Part shown: one piece after another, positions 15,482 to 24,800 of the stretch
How the letters are laid out: each line of letters begins with the position of its first letter
Position numbering within the stretch: the first letter of the stretch is position 1
Origin: Burkholderia latens
Lineage (GTDB): Bacteria > Pseudomonadota > Gammaproteobacteria > Burkholderiales > Burkholderiaceae
Assembly (NCBI RefSeq): GCF_001718795.1
Contig: NZ_CP013438.1
Location: 248,001-312,000 of the forward strand
Length of the DNA: 64,000 bases
Direction: 5' to 3'
Notes under the pieces: model-generated
Told to the model about the DNA's origin: nothing
Seen by the model: only the letters and a program-made list of their open reading frames with translations
Databases searched by the model: none
Program-made: the position numbers and the translations under genes

Positions 15482-16633
15482 ATGACGTTCCGCATTCGTT
15501 CGCTTTCCGGCATGGCCCTGACCGCCGCGATCTTCGCGTTCCAGACGGGCGCCGCCTACGCGCAGGAGACGGTCGTGAAGGTCGGCGTGGCCGTGCCGCT
15601 CACGGGCGGCGGCGCCGCGTACGGCAAGGACATCGAGAACGGCGTGCGAATGGCCGTCGACGAGGCAAACGCCGCGCGTACGACGATCGGCGGCAAGCCG
15701 GTGAAATTCGTCGTCGCGTCGCAGGACGACCAGAGCGATCCGCGCATCGGCGTGCAGGCTGCGCAGCAACTGGCCGACGCGCAGGTGGCCGTCGTGATCG
15801 GCCACTTCAACTCGGGCACGACGCTGCCCGCATCGAAGATCTATGCGAAGGCCGGCATTCCGATGATCACGCCGTCGGCCACCAATCCCGACATCACGCG
15901 CGCGGGGCTCGGCACCGTTTATCGCGTGATCGCCACCGACGCGCAGAACGCCGGCAATGCAGGCGCGTATGCGGCGAGCGTGACCAAGGCAAAGCGCATT
16001 GCGATCATCGACGACCGCACCGCGTTCGGCCAGGGCGAGGCCGACGAATTCGAGAAGGCGGCGAAAGCGAGCGGCGGTACGATCGTCGCGCGCGAATTCA
16101 CGAACGACAAGGCCGTCGACTTCAGCGCGCAGCTCACGAAGATCAAGAGCACGAACGCGGACCTCGTGTTCTTCGGCGGCCTCGATGCGCAATCGGCGAT
16201 GCTGGTCAAGCGCATGCGCCAGCTCGGCATTCGCGCGCAGTTCCTCGCCGGCGGCGGCGTGATGAACGCGAATTTCATCAAGCTCGCCGGCAGCGCCGCC
16301 GAAGGTGCGGCCGTGTGGGAATACGGGCAGCCGCTCGCGCGCCTGGCGAAGGGCAAGCAGTTCGAGACGAAATTCAGGCAGAAGTACGGCGTGGACATGC
16401 TCGCATATGCGCCGTTCGCGTACGACGCGACGTGGATCGCGATCAATGCGATGCAGAAGGCGAATTCGACGAGGCCGGCCGATTTCAACGGTGCGCTGAA
16501 GAGCACGCGCTACGATGGCATCACCGGCACGATCGCGTTCACGAACACGGGCGACCTGAAGAATCCGAGCTCGACGCTGTATGAAGTGAAGAACGCCGCG
16601 TGGCAGCCAGTCACGACGCAGACGGCGGACTGA
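15482..16633 (+). CDS. Branched-chain amino-acid-type ABC transporter substrate-binding protein
   Basis: Periplasmic protein of 383 residues with a Sec signal peptide (1-27, ending AAYAQ). The type I fold of the Leu/Ile/Val-binding family is clear: VGVAVPLTGGGAAYGKDIEN, the GGKPVKFVVASQDDQSDPR segment, VVIGHFNSGTT, MITPSATNPDIT, YRVIATDAQN and the C-terminal YDGITGTIAFTNTGD. LivK-type proteins bind amino acids or aromatic compounds. The permease and ATPase genes are not adjacent, so it must use components encoded elsewhere. It is followed after 197 bases by an FAD oxidoreductase that may use the same imported substrate. AAGGA lies upstream of the ATG. Confidence 0.92.
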   Translation: MTFRIRSLSGMALTAAIFAFQTGAAYAQETVVKVGVAVPLTGGGAAYGKDIENGVRMAVDEANAARTTIGGKPVKFVVASQDDQSDPRIGVQAAQQLADAQVAVVIGHFNSGTTLPASKIYAKAGIPMITPSATNPDITRAGLGTVYRVIATDAQNAGNAGAYAASVTKAKRIAIIDDRTAFGQGEADEFEKAAKASGGTIVAREFTNDKAVDFSAQLTKIKSTNADLVFFGGLDAQSAMLVKRMRQLGIRAQFLAGGGVMNANFIKLAGSAAEGAAVWEYGQPLARLAKGKQFETKFRQKYGVDMLAYAPFAYDATWIAINAMQKANSTRPADFNGALKSTRYDGITGTIAFTNTGDLKNPSSTLYEVKNAAWQPVTTQTAD

Positions 16634-16713
16634 ATACCTGAAATGGCCGACGCGCGCGGACTTTCGCTGCAATGCCGGACGTGCTGAAATAGCCGAAGCG
16701 ATCGAGCGCGATC

Positions 16714-16758
16714 GCGGCGCACCTCGCGGCGAATCCCCCGGCCGCCGAGGTGCGCCGC
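16714..16758. terminator. Large stem-loop between binding protein and FAD oxidoreductase
   Basis: A 13-bp perfect stem (GCGGCGCACCTCG and its complement) encloses a 19-base loop with a nested 4-bp helix. There is no T-run. It may attenuate transcription or protect the upstream mRNA, giving more binding protein than enzyme. Confidence 0.5.
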
Positions 16759-16830
16759 GCGACGCGGCACGAACAATCTTCACGCGCGGCCGAGCGGGCC
16801 GCGTCTTTTTACGAGCAACTGGAGTCAGTC

Positions 16831-18003
16831 GTGAGTTCTCAAGTCGTCATCGTCGGCGGTGGTGTGATCGGCAGCTCGATCGCTTATTTTCTGCGTGCCA
16901 CCGATCCGACGGTTTCCGTGACCGTCATCGAACGCGATCCGACCTACGCGAAGTCGTCGTCGGCGTTGTCGGCCGCGTCGATCCGCCAGCAGTTCTCGAC
17001 ACCGCTGTCGATCCAGATGTCGCTGTTCGGTATCGAGTTCCTGCGCAACATCGGCGAGCGGCTCGAGGTCGACGGCACGCGGCCGTCGATCGATCTGCAT
17101 GAAGGCGGTTACCTGTTCCTCGCGACGCCGGCAGGCGATGCGACGCTGCGCGAGAACCATGCGCTGCAGACGAAGCTCGGCGCCGATATCCGGCTGATGG
17201 ATCGCGACGCGCTGCGTGCGAAGTTTCCGTGGCTGAACGTCGACGATCTCGTGTCGGGCGCGTATGGCGCGAGCGGCGAAGGGTGGTTCGACGGGTATGG
17301 GCTCGTGCAGGCGTTGCGCAAGAAGGCGCAGGCGCTCGGTGCGCGCTATGTGGCGGCCGACGTGACCGGCGTCGTGCGCGACGGCCGCAAGGTCACGCAT
17401 GTTGTGACGAGCGACGGCGAGCGTTATGCGTGCGACACGCTCGTCAATGCGGCGGGCGCGTGGACGCGCACGTTGTCGTCGATGATGGGTATCGACATTC
17501 CGGTGTATGCGCGGCGTCGCAGCATCTTCAACGTGTCGTCGCCGGCGAAGCTCACCGATTGTCCGCTGCTGATCGATCCGACCGGCGTGTATTTCCGGCC
17601 GGAAGGGCGCACGTATATCTGCGGGACGTCGCCGAGCCCGGATCGCGATCCCGACGATCTGCCGCTCGACGAGGTCGATCATGATCTGTTCGATGAAGTG
17701 ATCTGGCCGACGCTCGCGAATCGCGTGCCGGAGTTCGAGGCGCTGCGCGTGGAGAACTGCTGGTCCGGGTACTACGAGTACAACGTGTTCGATCACAACG
17801 CGATCATCGGATATCACCCCGAGCTCGACAATGTCGTGTTCGCAAACGGGTATAGCGGGCACGGGTTGCAGCAAGGGCCCGCGACCGGGCGCGGGGTCAG
17901 TGAACTCATTCTCGGCGGGCGGTATCAATCGCTCGACCTGTCGTCGCTCGGCTGGGAGCGTGTGCTGGAAAACCGGCCGATCGTCGAAAAGAACGTCGTG
18001 TAG
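16831..18003 (+). CDS. FAD-dependent oxidoreductase, DAO/FOXRED1-like
   Basis: Flavoenzyme of 390 residues. The FAD-binding GxGxxG is at the N-terminus (VVIVGGGVIGSSIAYF), followed by the ribose-binding acidic residue in VIERDPTY, SAASIRQQFS, and the C-terminal GYSGHGLQQGPATGRGVSEL. This is the D-amino-acid-oxidase/sarcosine-oxidase fold; the SIRQQ motif is typical of the FOXRED1-like branch. It would oxidise an amine or amino acid in the cytoplasm. The GTG at 16831 has GGAG six bases upstream and places the dinucleotide fold at the very N-terminus. It follows an amino-acid binding protein on the same strand, so an imported amino acid is the likely substrate. Confidence 0.87.
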   Translation: MSSQVVIVGGGVIGSSIAYFLRATDPTVSVTVIERDPTYAKSSSALSAASIRQQFSTPLSIQMSLFGIEFLRNIGERLEVDGTRPSIDLHEGGYLFLATPAGDATLRENHALQTKLGADIRLMDRDALRAKFPWLNVDDLVSGAYGASGEGWFDGYGLVQALRKKAQALGARYVAADVTGVVRDGRKVTHVVTSDGERYACDTLVNAAGAWTRTLSSMMGIDIPVYARRRSIFNVSSPAKLTDCPLLIDPTGVYFRPEGRTYICGTSPSPDRDPDDLPLDEVDHDLFDEVIWPTLANRVPEFEALRVENCWSGYYEYNVFDHNAIIGYHPELDNVVFANGYSGHGLQQGPATGRGVSELILGGRYQSLDLSSLGWERVLENRPIVEKNVV

Positions 18004-18065
18004 CGCGGCGTGACCGCCCGGTGTGGGGTGGGCGGGATTCTCCTTGTGTTCTCAATCTGATTCGC

Positions 18066-18088
18066 CCGGCTTTGCCGGTTTTTTTTTT
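18066..18088 (+). terminator. Intrinsic terminator after the FAD oxidoreductase
   Basis: CCGGC-TTT-GCCGG followed by ten T residues, 63 bases after the stop codon. It also marks the left edge of the accessory island. Confidence 0.85.
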
Positions 18089-18217
18089 GGTTCTTCGGGG
18101 TGGATGTGCGGGAGGAATGTCGGTGGTCGGCCAGTTTCTGACATACGGCATCCCCGCCTAGATCGTCATCAATCCGGCTTAGGTCAGCTTCTCGAATAAT
18201 TGCCGCGATCGCTCCGA

Positions 18218-18619
18218 TCAAGATGCCACCAAGGTGCCATCGGCGCCAACCCATATCACTGCGGGGATGCTGTAGAAGTAATCGAGCAGTAACAGATCGT
18301 GCTCATGGCATGCAGCCTTCGGCCACCTGTCTCGGAGGTAGGAGACGATTTCGTCAGGCGAAGCGTGCCACTGCGCTTCGTGATCGTTGATCGTAAACCG
18401 AGGATTCGGATGCTCGGGTGAGACATAGCAATCCGCGCCCGGGGCAATGAACTTGATCCTTCCGGTCTGCAGCAGATGCTCGACGACTCGAAAGAATGCT
18501 TCTCTATGGCTATGGAAGGCCATCCCCGGCGAATTGCCGCTGATCGCGCTGAAAAGACCCGTAATCCAAAGGCCAAACGAATCTTCCACGATTTTTTCGA
18601 TTTGAGCGGAGCCATCCAT
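18218..18619 (-). CDS. Hypothetical protein, possibly DUF596-like orphan immunity protein
   Basis: Protein of 133 residues, acidic, no signal peptide. The arrangement SHREAFFRVVEHLLQTGRIK, then EIVSYLRDRWP and DYFYSIPAVIWVGADG resembles the DUF596 family, members of which act as immunity proteins in polymorphic toxin systems. I give that assignment moderate weight only. GC content is clearly lower than the core genes. No toxin gene is adjacent upstream; a reading-frame remnant (about 18,640-18,822, minus strand) with coding-like composition may be a toxin end. It opens the accessory island that also carries the CDI locus. Confidence 0.6.
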   Translation of the reverse strand: MDGSAQIEKIVEDSFGLWITGLFSAISGNSPGMAFHSHREAFFRVVEHLLQTGRIKFIAPGADCYVSPEHPNPRFTINDHEAQWHASPDEIVSYLRDRWPKAACHEHDLLLLDYFYSIPAVIWVGADGTLVAS

Positions 18620-18874
18620 GACAAAGCGGGATCGAAAGAAAGCTCGATAGGGGAAGGTAAGTCATAGGCCAAGTGTAGTGTTGAATGGCCGCTTCCGGCA
18701 AACCGGACCGTCTCTTCAGGGTCGATCTGTGCCGGTCGCGTGTTGTAGGGCGGTGGCCGGCCGCGTTCGGCCACTAGCTGCCAGTCAATCTCGCTTGCGG
18801 ATGTCGGCTTCCGTAGCAACATCCGTCACGAACTGGTAGCCGACCGTATTGCGGAGACGTCATAGCTACCTCAA

Positions 18875-18906
18875 TGGAGTGTTGTCTTAGTTAAGACAAC
18901 ACTCCA
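18875..18906. repeat. Perfect 15-bp inverted repeat with GT centre
   Basis: TGGAGTGTTGTCTTA and its exact complement flank a two-base centre, 29 bases past the stop of the Ntn-hydrolase-like gene. As RNA it would form a very stable hairpin. No T-run follows on either strand. It may be a terminator, or a recombination or protein-binding site. Confidence 0.6.
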
Positions 18907-18935
18907 GACAATAGAAATTCACGTTCGCCTCGGCT

Positions 18936-20114
18936 CTAGCCCTTGTCACGACGCCAATCAACGAACTGTTCCCACGCAAACTGTTCTCTCGCGGCTCGCA
19001 GTTCTTCGCTGGCTTCCCTGAACGGCAGAAACTTCACCGTCATGTATTCCGGGCTTGGTTCCTCCACGCCCTCTATTTTGTTCGCAAGGTTGACAAACGC
19101 CTCTGACCAGACGATACCGATACTGTTTTCCATGTTTGGCGCATGAAGCGATAACAGTCCATGATGCTGTTCGCGACGCATCTCCAACACGGTGACTATA
19201 TGCCTGCTCTTGTTGATCGAGACGAAGTAGTCGAATTGGGCATTATCCCAAGAGCCCTCCGCGTTGCTTGCTGCAAGTTTCGCCCGCGCCCTCGCGTCAA
19301 CGTCACTTTCTAGCGGACGCCGACTGGTTATGACTTTGGTCCCACTAATCTGATTGTTCACAAGGCAAAGGGCCTCCTCGCGAATCATCGTGGCACACAT
19401 TATGTCGTCGAAGCTTGGGATCTCGCCATGAATGACGTACAGGTGATCGCCTTGCCAGCGCACTCCATCTGGAGTTACCCAAGCTGCAATGAAGGCGCCT
19501 CCTACGCCGTGTTGAGGTAAATAGTCGTGCACACCGTAGCTCTGCAATGCAGCGACCAATTGAGAGAAGATTCGCTCTACATGCAGCGGATGCGAGCCGA
19601 GTCGGTTCAACACGTTTTGCAGGCTTGAAACGAGCCCGGTGGTCCATTCATGCTGCCCAGAGGGCAATGTGCTTCCAAGCTGGATTAACCCGCTCACCTC
19701 CTCAATCGTTGACGTAGCGACGTTGACATGCAGAAGGCAAGGTCTCTCGGACTCGTAGAAGGCGAAAAGCACATCTGCATCGGTCTCGCAAGGGGTGACG
19801 CTAATCAACGCCTCGCTCACGGCTTTTCGTGCATCGAGCTTCAATGCACGAGCTTCTCCATACGCGTCGATTAGCGCACGCGCGGTGCGGACATCGCCGG
19901 CGAAGCCCGTTACTGTATCGGCCCCGACAGCCACTTTCATACCTTTTTCGAATACGAATCTCCAAGGCTTTTTCCCAACATCACCCTGCCGCTCCCCAAA
20001 CACCGTTGTGGTTTCGCTGTCGGCAGAGTCGATTGACGGCGATGCAGAGCTAAAACCGCTGTCCGCGGCGATAAAGACGCCCCGGTCCGTCCATAGGCCT
20101 ACACAGTAGGTCAC
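18936..20114 (-). CDS. Proteasome-beta/HslV-like Ntn-hydrolase fold protein
   Basis: Protein of 392 residues. Its N-terminus TYCVGLWTDRGVFIAADSG aligns with proteasome beta subunits (T-x-x-V-G then GVVLAAD). Counting the Thr as 1 puts the Asp of AADS at 17, the proteasome position. A Lys in GKKPWRF could match Lys33, and GFAGDVRTARALID matches the conserved GxAGD helix. Starting at the GTG at 20114 makes Thr residue 2, so Met removal would expose it, as in HslV. A GTG at 20165 would instead give a 17-residue propeptide. The C-terminal 200 residues are not part of the proteasome fold as I know it. GC and codon use are island-like. No AAA+ unfoldase is adjacent. Function unknown; peptidase or amidase activity is inferred. 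Confidence 0.72.
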   Translation of the reverse strand: MTYCVGLWTDRGVFIAADSGFSSASPSIDSADSETTTVFGERQGDVGKKPWRFVFEKGMKVAVGADTVTGFAGDVRTARALIDAYGEARALKLDARKAVSEALISVTPCETDADVLFAFYESERPCLLHVNVATSTIEEVSGLIQLGSTLPSGQHEWTTGLVSSLQNVLNRLGSHPLHVERIFSQLVAALQSYGVHDYLPQHGVGGAFIAAWVTPDGVRWQGDHLYVIHGEIPSFDDIMCATMIREEALCLVNNQISGTKVITSRRPLESDVDARARAKLAASNAEGSWDNAQFDYFVSINKSRHIVTVLEMRREQHHGLLSLHAPNMENSIGIVWSEAFVNLANKIEGVEEPSPEYMTVKFLPFREASEELRAAREQFAWEQFVDWRRDKG

Positions 20115-20564
20115 TCTCAGATTCCCGTAGAAAATTGTGAGGGCGGCGACATCTATCGCGCGCACTATTCATCGCAATCGTACATCACGCCTATACAGGT
20201 CGTGAACGACCGAAGCTCGCTTGAACGTAGACTCCGATGCAGCCACGTCGATTGGCTCAAACGGGTCCGCAAGCGACGCCCGGGGAAATCCACGAAGAAC
20301 CGTCTTTCTGTCTGCCGGGTGTGTGAAGATGAGCCGCATGATCGCCGTCATTTCGGCGCGACGCGTACCGGTCTCCGTCGTTTCAGCGGCCGTGTTGTCG
20401 TGGAGTAGTATTCCCCTATGTCCGGGTGACGGCCCGGCCGCCATGGCGCACAATTGGTCGATCCGCGATGACGGTCGGTTCGTCAGATGATCCGGATGCC
20501 GATTCAACGATCCGCGTGGCGCCGGCCGGGACGGCGGCATGGCCGGCATTGACGGGAACGCATC
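20115..20564. other. Intergenic region in the island
   Basis: About 450 bases between divergent genes. A minus-strand frame could encode a 60-residue peptide (MTAIMRLIFTHPADRKTVLR and on) ending at 20169, but it lacks a ribosome site and family resemblance. I see no operator or repeat of note. Confidence 0.45.
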
Positions 20565-20966
20565 ATGTCAACCGAGTGGAAGCACCGCGCCAGACTGTTT
20601 GTCCAGCGTTTCTGGCAGCCGACCAGTGCGTGCATGACCTGCATGCCGGGTAGCTGGGGAAACATCATGAGCGCCGCCCACTGGGCCATTGCATTTCAAA
20701 CAGGCTTGTTCACCGGCCTCCTGGCTGTGCTTCTGACTTTCACACCCGCGGCGAAACTCTACACGCACCGATACGGCAATGCGCTGATCGTCGGCATCCT
20801 GACAACGGTGGGCGACGCGTACTCGCACGCGAGTCATTACCGTATCCCATATGTCGAACACATCGTGACGGGCGCGATTTCGGGTCTCTTGACGCTGGCC
20901 GCCTCCTATCTCCTCGAAGACCGCGCACGACGCCTTCGCGCGGTGTGGACTCGGGTTTTTGGGTAG
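20565..20966 (+). CDS. Small hypothetical membrane protein
   Basis: Protein of 133 residues. Two or three hydrophobic helices are visible: about 38-60 (WAIAFQTGLFTGLLAVLLTF), a weaker one near 73-85 (GNALIVGILTTVG) and about 98-117 (IVTGAISGLLTLAASYLL). The N-terminus has an RFWQPTSACMTCMPGSWG segment with a C-x-x-C pair, and the C-terminus is basic (EDRARRLRAVW). No family recognised by me. The ATG at 20565 follows GGGAACG. It sits alone in the island. Confidence 0.7.
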   Translation: MSTEWKHRARLFVQRFWQPTSACMTCMPGSWGNIMSAAHWAIAFQTGLFTGLLAVLLTFTPAAKLYTHRYGNALIVGILTTVGDAYSHASHYRIPYVEHIVTGAISGLLTLAASYLLEDRARRLRAVWTRVFG

Positions 20967-21244
20967 CGTGGTCGCTGACTTTTAAGCTTGCTCGGCCTGG
21001 GGAAAGAGGCTTCTCGGTGCGGCTGCGGTTCATGGTCGGCAACTGCCGTTGAAGTCGCGGCTGTCTGGTGTTTTGGAAGGGGGCGGGTCAGCTGGAGTGA
21101 AAGCACCGACCGGGAATACTCAGACCATAGCAAAGCGAATTATGCGTGCTCATTGCGATTGGAAAGTCCATGGGCTGGATTTTGCGCGTGTGTATGTGGA
21201 GGAATGCGAGATACTGGAATTAATCATAAATGGCTGAAAGATGA

Positions 21245-21676
21245 TGTATCGCTGGCGCAATGCTTCGATCATCGCCTGCTTGAGTCCGCCTCGCGGATGA
21301 GCGTATATCGCAGCGTAAATCGTTTCGTGGCTGGCGCGCTGGTCAGGATCGTCGGGATGCATACGGCGAAGTCTGGCAGCAATCTGCTGCGGCGACCAGC
21401 GCCAATAGACCAGCCGGTGATGCACATGTCGATACAGTGCGCTGCCAGCGAACAGCTTGCGCCGCCGGCGGCATCCTTGACGACGAGCACGGTACGTCGA
21501 TGCCGCCGCGTCGCATCGTAGTGCGTCGCCGTATCGCCGTTGCGTGCGAGTTCGCGGGAAACCGTCGAGGCACTTCGCCCGAGCCGTAGTGCGATCGCTC
21601 TCGTGCTGCTGCCGTTTCTATGTTCAATCACGATGACCGAGCGTTCTTCCGCGCTCAGATGCTTGTACTTCCTCAT
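21245..21676 (-). pseudogene. IS30-family transposase remnant, frameshifted and truncated
   Basis: The first 60 residues read as an intact IS30 transposase N-terminus (MRKYKHLSAEERSVIVIEHR with the HTH ALRLGRSASTVSRELARNG). Near 21,495 the frame shifts, and the protein continues in another frame (YWRWSPQQIAARLRRMHPDD, then ASHETIYAAIYAHPRG) before stopping at about 21,245. The DDE catalytic domain is almost entirely gone, so the element is dead. It lies just upstream of cdiA and shows that the island has received mobile DNA. Terminal inverted repeats could not be defined. Confidence 0.85.
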
Positions 21677-21848
21677 CGCAACGCCTTACCCGTTTCAAGG
21701 TGTTGCATTGGAACCTAGAGACTAAGTACCGAAAATCCGAAAGTCTGGGGTCGCATCAATCAGACGAATCCGAAATTAAAGATTTGTGGTTTCCACTCGA
21801 CGACTTGGCAATTTTTAGCGGTAATTTCCCGGTGATTCGGTAATCTCG

Positions 21849-21864
21849 CGTTCGATAACGAACG
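21849..21864. promoter_or_regulatory. Small inverted repeat before cdiA
   Basis: CGTTCG-ATAA-CGAACG, 26 bases upstream of the cdiA start, within the only AT-rich stretch before the gene. It could be an operator or a short mRNA hairpin near the ribosome site. Confidence 0.35.
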
Positions 21865-21890
21865 ATTGGGCGCAGGCCGCGCCGGCGAGA

Positions 21891-24800
21891 ATGAACAGGA
21901 ATACGTATCGCCTGTTGTTTTCCGGGCTTCGGGGAATGGTGGTGGCTGTCGAAGAGACCGCGACGGCTGAGGGCAAATCCGCAACGGGCGAGGCACGCGC
22001 ACGGCGGCGTTCGTCGACGTCCGGCGCTCGCGTTGTGATGGCCGGCGTCGCCGCGCTCGGCATGCTGCCCACTTTGTCCGGTGCGCAGATTGTCCCGACG
22101 CCAGGAACCAGCACGCAGGTGATCCGGACGCCGAACGGCCTGCCGCAAGTGAACGTGGCGCGTCCGTCGAGCGCCGGCGTATCGATCAATACCTACAATC
22201 AATTCGACGTACAACGCCCCGGCGCAATCCTTAACAACTCGGCCACGATGGTTCAGACGCAGCAGGCGGGCTGGATCAACGGCAACCCGAACTACGGACC
22301 TGGGCAGGCTGCACGGATCATCGTCAACCAGGTCAACAGCCCGAACCCCTCTCAAATTCGCGGCGCTTTGGAGATAGCAGGCGCCCGGGCCGAGCTTGTT
22401 ATCGCTAACCCGTCAGGGATTTTTGTCGACGGCGGCGGTTTTCTCAACACCAGCCGCGCGACGCTGACAACCGGTGTGCCGTACTACGGCGCCGATGGCT
22501 CGCTGGCTGGCTACAAGGTCAACCGCGGGCTCGTAACCGTTGCCGGCGCAGGCCTGAATGCGGCCAATATCGATCAGGTCGATCTGATCGCACGCGCGGT
22601 GCAGGTGAATGCGGCGGTCTATGCGAAGAACCTGAACGTGATTGCCGGCGCGGCTCAGGTCAACCACGACACGCTAGCCACGACGCCAATCGCCGGCGAC
22701 GGTTCCGCGCCGTCGGTTGCGATCGACGTCAGCCAGTTGGGCGGCATGTATAGCGATCGGATCTTTCTCGCATCGAACGAATTCGGCGTGGGCGTGGGCA
22801 ACGCAGGTACGATCGCGGCGCAGGCGGGTGATCTCACGTTGCAGTCGAACGGCCGACTTGTGCTCACGGGCAAGACCACGGCGAGCGGCAATCTCGCGAT
22901 GTCTGCCGCGGGCGGCATCGAGAACAACGGCACGACCTACGCGCAGCAATCGCTCTCGGCTAACACCACCGCCGATCTCGCGAACACCGGGACACTCGCG
23001 GCGCAGCGGAACACGACCGTCAGCGCGGGCAGCATCAATTCGACCGGCACGTTCGGCGCGGGCGTGAACAACGACAGTTCAGTGACGCACAGCGGCGAGC
23101 TGAAGGTCACGACGTCGGGCGCGCTGATCGCGACTGGCCACACCGTCGTGGGCGGTAACGCAACACTGACGGGCGCCAGTGTGAATCTCGCTGGCAGCCA
23201 GACGGCAGCGAACGGCAATCTGTCATTAAGCGCGACGGCCGGCGACGTGAACCTGTCGAACGCGACGACGAGCGCGCACGGCGCCATTCAGGCGAATGCA
23301 TCGGGCACCGTGATCAACGACCACGGCAAACTGTCGAGCGGCGGCAGCACGACGCTGACCGGTGGCAATCTGTCGAACCAGAGTGGCAAGGTCTCGTCGC
23401 AGGGTCCGTTGTCGGTGAATGTCGCCGGCCAGATCGCCAACCAGTCCGGCGAACTGATCTCCGAAAGCACGACTGATCTGCGTGGCGGGGCCATCGCCAA
23501 CAACGAGGGCACCATTCAAAGCGCGGCTGGCATGACGGTGGCCGGTTCGTTGCTGGACAACACGGCGGGGCGGATTGCGTCGCTCAACGGCGATGGCTTG
23601 TCGGTGACCGCCAGCGGCCAACTGACCAACGTCACGGGCACGACGGCGAATGGTGCGCAAGGCGGTGTCATCGGCGGCAACGGCGATGTGTCGGTCCAGG
23701 GCGCAAACGTTGTCAATCGCGGCGCGATCACCTCCAACACGAATCTGCGGGTGTCGGGCCAGTCGGTCGACAACAGCGGCGGTGCGCTGCGGGCCGCGCA
23801 GAACCTCGCCATAGATGCCGGTGCGCGCGTGACGAACAATGGCGGCTCGATCGTCGGCCGTACGACTACGGTTAGCGCGACCACCGTCGATAACAGCGCT
23901 GGCGCTATGCAGGCCGACCAAGTGTCGTTGAATGTAGCCGATCTCGTGAATCGTGGCGGAGCGATCACGCAGAACGGTGCCGGTCCGATGGCCGTCAATG
24001 TGTCGCGCACGCTCGACAACTCGAATGGCGGCACGCTACAAACCAACAGTACCAACCTGACGCTTGCGCCTGCCGCACTCGTCAACGATGGCGGCACGAT
24101 CACGCACGCAGGCAACGGCACGCTGACGCTCGGCAACGGTTCCGGCTCGGTGTCGAATGTAGGCGGTTCGATCGCCAGCAACGGGCGCGTCGTCGCGCAA
24201 CCCGGCGCGCTGAACAACACATTGGGCTCGATCAACGCGCCGAACGGACTGACGGCGACCGTCGCGGGCACACTGAACAACGCGAGCGGCAAGCTGTTGT
24301 CGAACACGGATCTGAGCGTGACCAGTGGTGTGCTGGCGAACGATGGCGGCCAGATCGATGCGAGTACGGACGCGACAATCCATACGGGCTCGATGACGAA
24401 CCAGGGCGGCTCGATCGTCGCGCCGAATCTGTCGGTCACGGCCGACGCGACGCTCGACAACAGTGGCGGCAAGCTCGAAGCCAATCAGCTGGCGCTCGCG
24501 GCCGCCAATCTCGTCAACCATGGCGGCACGATTACGCAGTACGGCGCGTCGTCGATGGGTATCAACGTCAGCGGCACCCTCGACAACTCGGCCGCCGGCG
24601 TGATCCAGACCAACGCCACTGACCTGACGCTGAAGCCGGCCGAGTTGAATAACGTGGGCGGTACCATCACGCATGCCGGCACCGGCACGCTGACGATCGC
24701 ACCGGGCAATGGCGCGAGCGCGCTGAATAACGCGTCGGGCACCATCGTGACGAAGGGACAAGCCATCGTCGACGCGGCTTCCTGGAACAACGCCAGCGGC

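Noticed and set aside
17925..18254. Minus-strand frame overlapping the end of the DUF596-like gene
   Set aside because: It reads through the terminator T-run and the antisense of the FAD oxidoreductase end. The hydrophobic start is probably accidental.
20169..20549. Minus-strand frame upstream of the Ntn-hydrolase gene
   Set aside because: The N-terminal half is GC-rich noise. Only the last 60 codons look coding-like, and there is no ribosome site.
21049..21237. 62-residue TTG-start frame between the membrane protein and the IS remnant
   Set aside because: Coding-like tail but no ribosome site or recognisable family. Probably a fragment left by the IS event.
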